Below, one piece after another: positions 54,384-63,975 of a stretch of DNA of 64,000 bases (positions within the stretch are counted from its first letter, which is position 1; every line of letters starts with the position of its first letter). The notes under the pieces were generated by a model that worked only from the letters and a program-made list of their open reading frames with translations, was not told where the DNA came from and did not search any database. The stretch is from NCBI GenBank assembly GCA_963755055.1, contig CAVWIS010000039.1, forward strand, positions 1-64,000. The letters run 5' to 3'. The translations under genes were made by a program, and so were the position numbers. This stretch comes from AP-16 sp963755055. GTDB taxonomy: Bacteria > Pseudomonadota > Alphaproteobacteria > Rhizobiales > Xanthobacteraceae.

Positions 54384-55211
54384 CTAGCTCTCGACTTTCC
54401 AGGGATACAGGCGACGCTCGGCGAACTGCAGGATCGAGTAGATCGCGAACGCCAGGAACGTAATCCACAGCACGTACGGGATGATTGCCGCCATGTCGAA
54501 ATAGCGCCGCACCAGGAAGATGCGATAGCCCAATCCCTCGGTGGCGGCTATTCCTTCGCCCGCGATCAACGCCCACCAGGCGACCCCCAGCGATTGGCGC
54601 ACGGTCTCGAACAGCCGCGGCATCACCATGGGAAGCACCACCCGATAGACCAGCGCCAGCTCGGATGCACCGAGCGTGCGCGCCTTGACCAGGAGCTCCT
54701 GCGGAATCTCCCTGGTCGTCGCATAGATGTCGCGGGTGATGAAGAACACCACGCCGAGGAAGATCAAGGTGATCTTGGCGGTGTCATCGATCCCCACGAC
54801 GATCAGCAGAATCGGCAGCAGCGCCATCATCGGGACAAACGACAGCGCGACCACTCCGGGCAGCAGGATATACTGCAGCGCCGGGAACAAGGCGATATTC
54901 ATCCCCAGCAGGAGCCCGACCGCCGCCGCCAGCACCAGTCCGGCGGCAAAACGATAGAGGCTGGCAGCGGTATCGGACCACAAGAGATAGGTGTGGGTGC
55001 GGGGATCCTCGGTGAAGGCAAGCTGCCATATCCGTTCCGCCATCATGGAGAACGACGGAACGATTTTTCCGTTGGGGTTGGCGGCCAGATAATGCGCCGA
55101 GCCGAAGTAGTACATCATCGCCACCAGCGCGATCGGCGCGATGACGTACAGCCATACGAGCACCGGCGTCGGGCTGGCATTGATGCCGAGCAGATAGGAT
55201 CTCTTGCGCAT
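54384..55211 (-). CDS. ABC transporter permease (NitT/TauT family)
   Basis: A 275-residue permease with about six hydrophobic segments. The EAA loop reads KARTLGASELALVYRVVLPMVMPRLFETVRQSLGVAW near residue 170, the usual site of ATPase contact. Start chosen at ATG 55211 with a GAGGCGG-like site. It sits between the binding protein and ATPase genes and forms one importer with them. Confidence 0.88.
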   Translation of the reverse strand: MRKRSYLLGINASPTPVLVWLYVIAPIALVAMMYYFGSAHYLAANPNGKIVPSFSMMAERIWQLAFTEDPRTHTYLLWSDTAASLYRFAAGLVLAAAVGLLLGMNIALFPALQYILLPGVVALSFVPMMALLPILLIVVGIDDTAKITLIFLGVVFFITRDIYATTREIPQELLVKARTLGASELALVYRVVLPMVMPRLFETVRQSLGVAWWALIAGEGIAATEGLGYRIFLVRRYFDMAAIIPYVLWITFLAFAIYSILQFAERRLYPWKVES

Positions 55212-55264
55212 CGGCCCGCCGCCTCGCTTTGCGATTTGCGCCTCGCAACCGGGCGTTCGCCGCC

Positions 55265-56347
55265 TCAGATCGAGCCGTCGGCAGCCATCTTCATGTACTT
55301 CGTATCGAACCGCAACTTGATGTTGGCTTTGTCGCCGACCGTCGTCCCGTCGGGGAACTGGATGCCGACAGCGTCGGCGCTCTTGCCGGCGCCGAGCAGG
55401 CCAAGGTCCGCGGAGAACTTTCGCACCAAATTCATCGTTTCCTTGAGCCGGCTGTCCTCGGAGAACTTGACCGCATCGGCCGGCTTGTAGAACAGAAACG
55501 TCGTCTTGACCTGCGCGAGAAATTCCTGCTCGGTTCCTCCGGCACTGTTCGCCATTTGCGCGATCGCCTTCTTGTAGTCGGGCGAGCCGCTTTGCGACAT
55601 GATCTTCATGGTCTCGAACCAGGCGCCGACGATCGCCCGCTTGACGTTGTCGGAGGCCGCGGTGTGAACCGCGATGCCGTCGATGATCTCCCCGGGGATC
55701 CGCGAGGAGTCGAACAGCAACTGCGCTCCCTTCACCTGCCGGGCGGTAATGAGGATTGGATTCCAGGTGACGACCGCGGTGCCGGCGGCGCCGGTCGCAA
55801 ACACGTTGCCGATATCGCTGTCCGACGTGTTCACCACCGTGACCTGCTTGAGCGAAAGCCCGCCCATCTCCAGGGCGCGGGCCAGCGCGTAATGCGACAC
55901 CGTGTTCTCGACCAGCGCAACCTTCTTGCCGACCAGGTCGTTCAGCGTCGCCGGCTTGGGCGACTTGATGAGAATTCCGTCGTTGCCGTTGGAGTAGTCG
56001 CCGACCACCACGAAGGTGGTATCGACGCCGCCGCCGGCGGGAATCGTCAGCGCGTCCATGTTGGTCAGCGCAACGGCGCAAAACTGCTTCGCCGCGAACT
56101 GGTTCATCAACTCGACGTAATCCATCGGCGCCGTGATATCGAGATCGACATTGTACTTGTCGCCCCACTTCTTCAGCAGGCCGCTCGCCTTCATGTAGTC
56201 GAGCGGTTCCCAGCCGGTATAGTGGGACCAGGCGATGACGCATTTCTCCCGAGCCTGCGCGGAAGCCGGCGACGGGATGGCCGCCATGGCCGCCAGGGCA
56301 GCGGCGACGACCGCGAAGCGAAAGAACCTGAAGCGAAGAAATTTCAT
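55265..56347 (-). CDS. ABC transporter substrate-binding protein, urea-carboxylase-region type
   Basis: A 360-residue periplasmic protein. The signal peptide runs to about residue 30 (SPASA). AGGAGAGG lies just before ATG 56347. The segments CVIAWSHYTGWEPLDYMK, DYVELMNQFAAKQFCAVALTNMDALTIPAGGGVDTT and VVVGDYSNGNDGILIK resemble the binding proteins found beside urea carboxylase/guanidine-degradation genes (TIGR03427-type), from memory. No carboxylase gene is nearby; instead a TelA-type gene precedes it. The ligand is likely a small nitrogen compound, which is inference. Confidence 0.85.
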   Translation of the reverse strand: MKFLRFRFFRFAVVAAALAAMAAIPSPASAQAREKCVIAWSHYTGWEPLDYMKASGLLKKWGDKYNVDLDITAPMDYVELMNQFAAKQFCAVALTNMDALTIPAGGGVDTTFVVVGDYSNGNDGILIKSPKPATLNDLVGKKVALVENTVSHYALARALEMGGLSLKQVTVVNTSDSDIGNVFATGAAGTAVVTWNPILITARQVKGAQLLFDSSRIPGEIIDGIAVHTAASDNVKRAIVGAWFETMKIMSQSGSPDYKKAIAQMANSAGGTEQEFLAQVKTTFLFYKPADAVKFSEDSRLKETMNLVRKFSADLGLLGAGKSADAVGIQFPDGTTVGDKANIKLRFDTKYMKMAADGSI

Positions 56348-56477
56348 GTCAACCTCTCCTGTCCGTCGACTGCTGGCTCCGGGTCGTCGCAAGGACGGCC
56401 GCTGATGCAATCATGTGGCTTGTCGCATCTGGTCGCCGAACCGCACACGCTTGGCCGGAACATGCCTGAACTAGCGG

Positions 56478-57726
56478 TTACCTCCGCGCTGCCGCGCCCG
56501 GCCGGGCGGCGGCGACATCGACGTCGAGCGCCAGGTCCTGTGCCACCACGACCTTGTCGCCGCGCTCCATCCGACTGATCGCCTTTTCGGCATCGCGTGC
56601 CGAGGTGTCGAGCTCGATGATCTGCTTGGCCATCTCCGGCAGGGCCTTCTGCCGATAGGTCGAGATGTCCTCGATTGCCGCATTGATGTCGTCGAAGGCT
56701 TTTTGCAGGACCTGCAAATCCAATGTCGTCGAACTCGCCCGTTTCTGGATATCGGCTCCCTGCGTGCGCAGCCGCCGCGCGGTGCCGGCGATCAAGGTGT
56801 TCGTCGTGGTGTTGAGCGCGTCGACGGCGTCGAGGACGAGCTTCTGGTTGGCCAGCGCCATCGCCGCCGCAACCGCGATGTTGAGCGCGTCGACGGTGAC
56901 GAACAGCGCCCGGTCGACCCCGCGAACGAGCTCGCGGTTGTTGCGGATGAGCACTTCGGAGACCAGCACGCCCTGCTGATTGACCGAGAGCCGCTGCAGC
57001 AGGTCCTGGATCCGCTGCCGCAGCGGGAACTGGATCTCCTCCTTGAGGAATTTTTGGTGCTCGGCGTCGCTGACATCCGGTATCTGCGCCTCGAGCGCCG
57101 CGTCGACGGCGCGCAGGTAGGCGATCTGCGTCTGCAGCAGCTGGGTATTCTCCCGCCAGGCCTTCTGATCGGATGCCAGGACGTTGTTGTCGTTCTGCAG
57201 CATGGTCTTGCCGCTCTCCAGCGACTTGATCACCGAGTTGATGGCGCCCTGCCCGGTCTCGAAGCGGTTGAAGTACCGGCGCATGGAATTGCCGATGATG
57301 GGAAAGCCACCGAAGAACCGCGAGACCGCGCCCGGCGTGAAATTGACCGTGGACGGATCGAGCTCGGACACCTGGTCGCGCAGCGCGATCAGCGCCTGGG
57401 CCACGGGGCCTCCCTCCTCGGTCTTGCTCATCAGCGGGCCGAGCTTGCCTTTGAGCATGTCGGACTGATGCGAGGCGACCTGCATCACCCTGCCGCCGGC
57501 CGAAATCGATGGCGGCGCGGGCGGCGTCGTAGCGATCCGCGGGAATCGAGACGAGACGCCTTGCCACCTCGTCCGCCTGCTTCTTGAGCGGGTCGTCGTC
57601 CGGAAGGGGCGCGTCCTGCGGTTGGGAGACGAACGGCACGAGCTCGCCCTTCGTCTTGGCGATGTCGAGGACGAGGGGCTGGGCAAGCTGCGCGGGCAGC
57701 GGTGCGGCTTGAACTTCGCCTTGCAT
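56478..57726 (-). pseudogene. TelA-family toxic anion resistance protein, one frameshift
   Basis: A cytoplasmic helical protein of about 415 residues when repaired. TelA-type features: VSELDPSTVNFTPG and LESGKTMLQNDNNVLASDQKAWRENT, the latter typical of TelA. It has long coiled-coil segments. The frame breaks near 57490, where one extra G in cggcagggtgatg separates the first 75 residues from the rest; the remainder is intact. Start ATG 57726 with AGGGAG upstream. The family is linked to tellurite and other stress in other bacteria, but its biochemistry is unclear. It follows the membrane/coiled-coil gene by 13 bases. Confidence 0.8.
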
Positions 57727-57739
57727 TTGAGAATCTCCC

Positions 57740-58537
57740 TTACGTTTCCTTGTGGAACGTGGACGCCTGCGATGCCAGCGCCTGGAGCTCGCCGAGATAC
57801 GCCTCGAACTTGACCTCCTCGTCCTCGCCCATGCCGACATTGGCGATGCGGACGGAGATCTCGGAGAGCCTGGTCAGGGACGCCTCGACGTCGGTATGAA
57901 GCTGCTCGATCGCCGCCAGGGCTTGCTTGCGGTGGTTGATTCGTTCCTGAATCAGTCGCGCCGCCTCGTCGTTCTGCGGCTGACGCTTGAGCTTGGCCTC
58001 GAGGTCGTCGGGAATGCTCTCCACCGCCTTCATCTGGTCGAGCACCATCTCCAGCTTGTAGAGAGCCCCGGCCCGCACCTGCTCGGCGGACCCGAGGAAC
58101 CGGCCCAGCGTCATGCCGCGCGTGGAGAATTTTCGCTGCAGCAGCTGCTGGAAGTCGGCAAACGAGTTCTCCAGCTCGTCGAGTTGCTGAAGACCGCGCT
58201 CGGAACCCGCTTCCTTGAGCGCCGCGCGAAGGCGCGCGGGCATCTCGCCAACGACCCGGCGCTGCAGATCCCGCATCGCCTTGAGGTAGCTTTCCGCCTC
58301 GGCGTCATAGCGCAGAAAATACTTGGCGCCGAATACGCCCGGTCCCACCAGCAGCAGCAACGCGACCCACCACGGAGCGAGGCCAGTGAGGGCGGCCGTC
58401 GTGCCGATGACGCCGATCGCCGCCGGCCAGGTGACGAGAGGATTTTCGGCGGCCGCCTTGAGCACCGCCTTGGCGACCGCCTGCTTGGAGAAGTCGAGCG
58501 CAACCAGGTCGGTGCCGCCTTTCTCCGTCGGTTGCAT
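57740..58537 (-). CDS. Membrane-anchored coiled-coil protein next to TelA (XpaC-like position)
   Basis: A 265-residue protein. Residues 35-75 have one or two hydrophobic segments (WPAAIGVIGTTAALTGL and WWVALLLLVGPGVFGAKYFL). The rest is charged and helical, probably coiled coil. No enzyme motif is seen. The start overlaps the stop of the upstream gene (TGATG), with GGAGG seven bases before. In many bacteria TelA genes pair with an XpaC-type membrane protein; this gene has the same position and layout, but I could not confirm homology. Confidence 0.7.
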   Translation of the reverse strand: MQPTEKGGTDLVALDFSKQAVAKAVLKAAAENPLVTWPAAIGVIGTTAALTGLAPWWVALLLLVGPGVFGAKYFLRYDAEAESYLKAMRDLQRRVVGEMPARLRAALKEAGSERGLQQLDELENSFADFQQLLQRKFSTRGMTLGRFLGSAEQVRAGALYKLEMVLDQMKAVESIPDDLEAKLKRQPQNDEAARLIQERINHRKQALAAIEQLHTDVEASLTRLSEISVRIANVGMGEDEEVKFEAYLGELQALASQASTFHKET

Positions 58538-60093
58538 CAATATGCCTCCGCAACCATCTTGACCGCGACCCGGGACAGCCGGGTCAGGTATTCCCGGTCG
58601 CTCTCGTCGACGCGCCGCGGCAGCGGCTTGGTGCCGGCGTAACCCACGGCGCGGATGCGACTTTGCTTCAGGCCGTAGGTTACCATGAGATAGCGCACCA
58701 CCGCCTCCGCCCGCTCCTGCGACAGCTCGAGATTGACCGCGGGGTCGCCGCGGGTGCTGGTGTGCCCTTCGACGACGATGCGGAAATCCGGGTAGTTCTT
58801 GATCGTTTCGGCGATCCGATCAATATTCTCTTTGGCGTCGGCCGAGAGCGTCTCGGTGCCGCTTTGGAAGGCGATCGGCCGCACCCGGAGCGTTCCGATC
58901 TCGCGCAAGGCCCTCCATTCCGCCTCGGAGAGCTCGGAAAACTCGCGGCTGAGGCTGTCGGCGCTTTTCGGGTCGACTTTCTCGCCACTGGCTAGCCCGG
59001 ATCGGTACAGCTCCTCGATAAGGTCCGACCAGATGATCGAGCGCGGATTGTCCCCGGGCAACGGGCTCGCCTTGAAGTCCCCGTGCTCGACGAGAATGCG
59101 CGTGGCGCTCTCGATGGCGTCGATGAGGCCGAACTGCGGTTGCTGCCCGGGATCGGCGATACCGAACCACAGCGTGGCGTTCTCCACAAGGTTGGCCCAG
59201 GCGACGCCCTTGAGGGCATCATCGATGTACTTGCGGTCGATCTTGGCGTAGTCCGCCGCGTGACCGGCGGCCGGATCGGGGTTCGTGCGGTAGTAATACG
59301 CCGACTTGAAGTAGCTCTGCAGCAGCGATTTGACCGCCTCCCTGTTGTCCCGCACGAATTCGCGGCGCGCGATCAGCACGTCGATGATGGCCCGCGGCGC
59401 GACCTCGGTTCCGATCACCTTGATGGCGTCCGGATTGCTCCGCAGCGTCTTGGTGACGTCCGGTTCCCAGAGCACCGCCACGTCGACCTCCCCAGCGGCA
59501 AATCGCTTCGCCGCCTCCTGCGAGCTCTTGACCTCGACCCGCCACGACTTGTCGGCGCTGCGCCACTGCGGAATATCGAAATCCGTGGCGATCACCTTGA
59601 GCAGGTGCTCGGACGGCGAGCCTGCGGCAAACGCGACCTTGAGACCGCCGCGCTTGAGGTCGTCGATGTTCTTGACCCTGCCGGCGCGGGCGACGATCGC
59701 ATCGGCGCCGCTCGAGCGATCGATGACCGCAATGATGAGCCCGGGAAACTTGGTCTCGACCGCGTTGAGCTCGTAGGAATCGATGGTGGCGACCGCAAGC
59801 TGGATCTCGCCCTTGCGCAGCCGTTCCATCCGCTTGCCATAGTCGGCATCGTCGTCGACGCATCGCAGCTCGTAGGCGGCGTTGCGCATCTGCGATCGCT
59901 GGTAGGGCGAGCACAAGATGTAATAGCCGAGGAAATTGTCGACGCCGATGCTGATCGTTGCCTTGCTCTTGACCGCGTCGCTGGTCTCCAGCAGGGCGCG
60001 CTTCTCCAGAATGGGGGCCACGAACTTCCACGCAATGACGCCCGCCGAGCCCAAGACCATGACCCCGAGGGCGGCAATGGTGGTCGCTTTCAT
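58537..60093 (-). CDS. Periplasmic binding protein fused to an OmpA C-terminal domain, second copy
   Basis: A 518-residue protein. An N-terminal membrane anchor or uncleaved signal covers residues 5-25. Residues 45-370 form a type II binding-protein fold of the NMT1/TauA type (SIGVDNFLGYYILCSPY, IQLAVATIDSYELNAVE, FAAGSPSEHLLKVIAT and VDVAVLWEPDVTKTLR). Residues 400-518 form an OmpA-like peptidoglycan-binding domain: IVVEGHTSTRGDPAVN and LSQERAEAVVRYL. The Asp of the usual GHTD motif is Ser here, while the Arg of LSxxRA is kept. It is translationally coupled to the membrane protein that follows. Confidence 0.82.
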   Translation of the reverse strand: MKATTIAALGVMVLGSAGVIAWKFVAPILEKRALLETSDAVKSKATISIGVDNFLGYYILCSPYQRSQMRNAAYELRCVDDDADYGKRMERLRKGEIQLAVATIDSYELNAVETKFPGLIIAVIDRSSGADAIVARAGRVKNIDDLKRGGLKVAFAAGSPSEHLLKVIATDFDIPQWRSADKSWRVEVKSSQEAAKRFAAGEVDVAVLWEPDVTKTLRSNPDAIKVIGTEVAPRAIIDVLIARREFVRDNREAVKSLLQSYFKSAYYYRTNPDPAAGHAADYAKIDRKYIDDALKGVAWANLVENATLWFGIADPGQQPQFGLIDAIESATRILVEHGDFKASPLPGDNPRSIIWSDLIEELYRSGLASGEKVDPKSADSLSREFSELSEAEWRALREIGTLRVRPIAFQSGTETLSADAKENIDRIAETIKNYPDFRIVVEGHTSTRGDPAVNLELSQERAEAVVRYLMVTYGLKQSRIRAVGYAGTKPLPRRVDESDREYLTRLSRVAVKMVAEAY

Positions 60094-60199
60094 GAACGTC
60101 CTCCCTCCGAAGGGCCCGTGAGAGTTGCCTGCAACATGGATGAGCCAATGGACCGGGCAAACGAACGCGCGGCGCGCAGGCCCGCCCCACGCATCGGCG

Positions 60200-60998
60200 C
60201 TACTGCGGGAACTTGGAGTCGGTAAAGGTCGAGCTCTCCGCCAGAATTGCTTTCAGGCCCTTCTCCAGGGTCTCCGGGCTCGAGGCGCTGGCATACTGGG
60301 TGTAGCCCTTCAAGTCGAGCGAGTGGCGGCCGTCGACGCAGAACCCGATGACGTGCACCATGATGGCGGTCGTGGTCACGAGATTCTTGGTGTAGGGCCC
60401 GGGGTTCTCGCCTTCATCGGCCTCGCCGTCGGTAACCACCACGAGGTGATATGTCCCGTAGCCGCGCTGCGATTGCGCCTGCGCGGTCAGAAATCTTGGC
60501 GGCGAGCTGGATCGAGCTGCGCAGCGGCGTGCTGCCCTGGGGCGCGATGCGCGAGACCAGACGGGTGAACTCGGCGCGGTTGCCGCTGCCGAGCTTGAGC
60601 CACTCGTGGATGCCCGGGCGGCTGCGTTCCGAGAACACGACGAGGCCGCGGTTCGCCGTCTCCGGGAGGGACTGGCTGAAGGCGATGACGCCGCTCTTGG
60701 CCGTCTCCATGCGGGGCTGGTTGCCGGTGCCACAGGCGCTGCCGCCCATGCTGCCGCTGGCATCGATGACGAACTCCCAGTTGTCGGCGAGGAGGTTGGC
60801 GGCAACCGGCGTATCCGGCGGCGCCGGTGGCGGCCAGGCGGCAACCGTCGACACCGGCTGCACTGGCGGGGCGGGCTGGGCGGGCTCCGCCTTCGGCGCC
60901 GGGGCCTTCGCCGCCGGCGGTTGCGACTCGCCGCATCCGGCAACGAGGCTCAAGGCGACGACGGCGCTTGCCAGGGGAAGCAATCCGGTGCGCTTCAT
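60200..60998 (-). pseudogene. vWA-domain lipoprotein, one frameshift
   Basis: About 265 residues when repaired. A lipobox signal (SLVAGCG, Cys near residue 22) is followed by a Pro/Ala-rich linker to about residue 62. The vWA domain starts with NWEFVIDASGSMGG (MIDAS DxSxS near residue 78) and has the later Thr/Asp in VVTDGEADEG. The frame breaks near 60497; one extra T in agatttctgacc separates the two parts. It is predicted to sit in the outer or inner membrane facing the periplasm. It starts 12 bases after the first binding protein-OmpA fusion. Confidence 0.78.
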
Positions 60999-61010
60999 TG
61001 GCCGGCCCCC

Positions 61011-62765
61011 TCACTTGAGCGCCGAGAAGGATTCGGCCTCGGCCTCGACCGACACGACGCTGAAGACGACGCGGCGCATGGCATCCCATTCGTCCTTGGT
61101 CCGCGGTGCGCACTTTGCGGTGATGTCGCCGTCCTTGTCCAGGACGCAACCGGGAACGTTCGGCTTCATGAAGCCATTGCCCACGGTGGCGAACTGGTTG
61201 GGATCGAGCGTCACGCCCTTCTGCTTGGCATAGGCCAGCAGCGCATCGCGCACCGCGTTGGCGCGCTGAAGCGTGAGGTTCTTGGCGCCCTGCTTCATCC
61301 GCGAGAGCTCCTCGACCACCCCGCCCGCCTGTTTGCGCTTGAGATACTCGAGCGTGTCGGCATGCCCCTCGATGGTGAGGAGCGCGCCGCCATAGGTCGA
61401 CACCAGCCCGATCACGCGGTTGAACTCGGTGCCGTAGAGGTCGGCCGTGAAGGCTTGCTGATTCGGCTGAAACCGGATCTCGAAGCCGAACAGCCGTCCC
61501 TCCGCCATCTTGTCGGCCTGCTGGCGCTCGCGCATCAGCTTCTCGACCGCGTCCTTGCTGAACCGCGAGGCTTCGATGCCCGACGTATCGGCGATGCCTT
61601 CCGAGAGCTTGGCATAGTCGAGCGCCGCCGCCGTCACGCTCACCGGCTTGGCGATGAGCTTGAGGGTGACGAGTGCCTCGCCGGCTTCCGCCGACAGCTT
61701 GGCGAGGTTGCGCGGGAAGCTGTCGTCGGCGAGGAACTGGACATTGCCCTTCCAGCCGACGAAGCGGGCATCGCCCCACAGCCCCTCGGCGTCGGCGGTC
61801 AAGTCGGCGCTTCCCAGCAGCATGCGGGCCGAGGCCTTGACGAGCGCGTCGTACGCGGTCTTCGGCTGCTTGTCGCTCATCAACTTGGCGCTCGCCTCCT
61901 GCGCCAGCATGAGCGTGTGCACGAAGGCGAATACGGTGCCCTGGTTCGCGTCGAACCAGTCACGCCGCACCACGTAGACGTCGGCGATGATGCGGCTCGC
62001 GGTCTTGGTCGAGAGCAGGATGCGAGCTCCCTTGACGGAGTCTTCGGCCCCGGTGCCGATCTTGCCGCCGCTGGTGAGCGCGTTGGCATCAGGAGAGATG
62101 ACGAACGCCGCCTGGACGCTCGGATCCTCGCGGAACGCCTTGGCGGGGTCGACCGCCGTCTTGTCGGCCGCCGTGAGGTCCTTGACCCACTGGATCGTGA
62201 CGTCGGACAGCGAGATCCCGGCGGATTTCAGCACCGTCGTCAGGTAATCGACATGCGGGCCGTAGGCCTGCAGGACGATCTTCTTGCCGGCAAGCTCCTT
62301 CGGCTCCTTGATGCCATCCTTGACGACCAGCACGTCGCCGCCCTCGCTCCAGGTCAATTGGTAGATGACGACCGGCTTGGTGCGCGGGTCGGCATTGAGC
62401 ACGTCGCTCGCCTGGGCGATCATGCCGAGCGTGCCGCGCAGGAACGGCGTCTTGCAGGAGAGGAAGTCCTCGACCTGCTTTGCCAGCCGGTCCTCGCGAT
62501 ACAATTTCGTCGACAGATTGTTCTTGGCGAACAGGCTCCCCGGCGACGTCTCTTCGGTGTTGCCGTTGGCGTAAATCGTCGGGATGTCGCCGCCCCAGGC
62601 AATGATCGGCACCGGCAGCTGCACAAACTTGGGGCAGTCCTTGACCGGGGTGGCGATGGCGGAGGACAGTGGCTGTGCCGTCGTATAGTCGACCGCATCC
62701 GCCTGGCTTGCCGCAAGTAAAAGCCCAAGGCCTGCAAGCAAGATTGAGCTTTTCTGGTGTCGCAC
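61011..62765 (-). CDS. Periplasmic binding protein fused to an OmpA C-terminal domain, first copy
   Basis: A 584-residue protein. The start is GTG 62765, decided by AGGAGGT six bases upstream; it gives a signal peptide ending LLLAASQADA. Residues 40-440 have a type II binding-protein fold (KDCPKFVQLPVPIIAWGGD, VVIYQLTWSEGGDVLVVKDG, ELAGKKIVLQAYGPHVDYL). Residues 470-584 are an OmpA-like domain with LLTIEGHADTLEY and LQRANAVRDALL, retaining the Asp and Arg that bind diaminopimelate. It heads the eight-gene minus-strand block. The same fusion occurs again at 58537 but the two are only distantly alike. Confidence 0.84.
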   Translation of the reverse strand: MRHQKSSILLAGLGLLLAASQADAVDYTTAQPLSSAIATPVKDCPKFVQLPVPIIAWGGDIPTIYANGNTEETSPGSLFAKNNLSTKLYREDRLAKQVEDFLSCKTPFLRGTLGMIAQASDVLNADPRTKPVVIYQLTWSEGGDVLVVKDGIKEPKELAGKKIVLQAYGPHVDYLTTVLKSAGISLSDVTIQWVKDLTAADKTAVDPAKAFREDPSVQAAFVISPDANALTSGGKIGTGAEDSVKGARILLSTKTASRIIADVYVVRRDWFDANQGTVFAFVHTLMLAQEASAKLMSDKQPKTAYDALVKASARMLLGSADLTADAEGLWGDARFVGWKGNVQFLADDSFPRNLAKLSAEAGEALVTLKLIAKPVSVTAAALDYAKLSEGIADTSGIEASRFSKDAVEKLMRERQQADKMAEGRLFGFEIRFQPNQQAFTADLYGTEFNRVIGLVSTYGGALLTIEGHADTLEYLKRKQAGGVVEELSRMKQGAKNLTLQRANAVRDALLAYAKQKGVTLDPNQFATVGNGFMKPNVPGCVLDKDGDITAKCAPRTKDEWDAMRRVVFSVVSVEAEAESFSALK

Positions 62766-63027
62766 TGCTAACCTCCTGTGTGGTTGCCACAATGGCTCCC
62801 GGAGAGCGGCCCAATGAGTTGAGACTCGATGTTCTCGAGGACAACCTACACCATTCCCTGCCGCCGAATCGCGTTGAAATTTAGCCCGCAGGCGTGCCGG
62901 CGAAGACCGGTCGCCGCCTTTTTCGGCCGCCTCTCGCCCGCACAGGACGGGAACGGAGGGGCCTTGCGGGAGCTTTCGGGGTATGTCTACGCCAGCCGAG
63001 AATGAAACCACGCAAGAGAGGTCGAGC

Positions 63028-63954
63028 ATGTCGACATCGCCGGTGAACTCGCGGTTCCCCTACGTGCTGCACGAGGGACAAATCGGAAAGCGCGTCGGCC
63101 ACGCTGTTCCACCGTTGCGGGTCTTCACGCTGGAGGGGCTCGGCATCGACAGCCATGAATTCCTCTCGTTCCTGCGGCCGACGTTCTCGCTGCTGCACAT
63201 CGATCAATACGATCCGAAGCGCAACCGGCTCGCATTCCTCAAGAAGCACTTCCCTGACAAATCCCGCCGGCTCGACGAGTTTCTCGTCGAGCAGTACAGC
63301 GAGCACGCCGACCTTGATGCCATCGCTGATCTTCTTGCGCGCCTGGCGCCGACGGATCTCCATGAGTTCGACCGCATCGGCCTCACCAATCGTCGAAAGC
63401 GATCGATCGCCCGCTTTCGACTTCGCCGCAATGCCAATTCCTGGGCTGTGGAGCGCGTCGGTGCACAGGAATTTCGGCAAAATGTCGGCCCCAACGACGC
63501 GCGTTCGCTGGTGCGAAAATTCCGCGAGGCCCCGGAGTTCGTCGCTGATTTCCCGCCGATGCAGCAACTCATTCGCGCTCTGGCAGATATGGTGCTCGAG
63601 CTGCGGCCGGACACAAAAGGCCTCGAGATCAACCTGCACCAGATGTTCGTGTTCGCCGACTTGATGGCTGTCGGCGACAACGCTCCCGAGGGCATCCACC
63701 AGGACGGCACCGACTTCATCGTCTCCGCGCTCGTGATCGAGCGCGCCGGCATCGTCGGCGGCGAGTCCATCGTCTATGGACCCGACAAGAAGACGGAGTA
63801 TCTGCGGCGAACGCTGCACGCCGGCGAGGGTATCTTTCAGGCCGACAAGGGCAGCGAGCTATGGCACTATGTCACGTCGATCAGGGAGGACCCCGAGACG
63901 CCTCCCGACTTCGGGCATCGCAGCATCATTGGCTTCGACATCGACATTGTCTGA
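63028..63954 (+). CDS. 2-oxoglutarate/Fe(II) dioxygenase family protein (IDO/2OG-Fe_Oxy_2 type)
   Basis: A 308-residue protein. The iron site is in APEGIHQDGTDFIVSALVIE near residue 228, which gives HxD, and the distal His is probably in ELWHYVTSI near residue 283. The following GHRSIIGFDIDIV would supply the 2-oxoglutarate Arg. Relatives (pfam10014) include L-isoleucine 4-hydroxylase-type amino-acid hydroxylases. ATG 63028 has GAGAGG upstream, so I prefer it over ATG 62983. It is divergent from the binding protein-OmpA operon across about 260 bases and may share its promoter region. Confidence 0.85.
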   Translation: MSTSPVNSRFPYVLHEGQIGKRVGHAVPPLRVFTLEGLGIDSHEFLSFLRPTFSLLHIDQYDPKRNRLAFLKKHFPDKSRRLDEFLVEQYSEHADLDAIADLLARLAPTDLHEFDRIGLTNRRKRSIARFRLRRNANSWAVERVGAQEFRQNVGPNDARSLVRKFREAPEFVADFPPMQQLIRALADMVLELRPDTKGLEINLHQMFVFADLMAVGDNAPEGIHQDGTDFIVSALVIERAGIVGGESIVYGPDKKTEYLRRTLHAGEGIFQADKGSELWHYVTSIREDPETPPDFGHRSIIGFDIDIV

Positions 63955-63975
63955 CGAGGCGCGGACGGGCTGTCC

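Noticed and set aside
56348..56477. Guanidine (ykkC-type) riboswitch upstream of the urea-carboxylase-type binding protein
   Set aside because: I could not see the conserved core sequence in this 130-base gap; an Infernal search would settle it.
60606..62720. 704-residue plus-strand ORF
   Set aside because: It is the complement of the vWA and binding protein-OmpA genes; the minus-strand products have signal peptides, motifs and ribosome sites.
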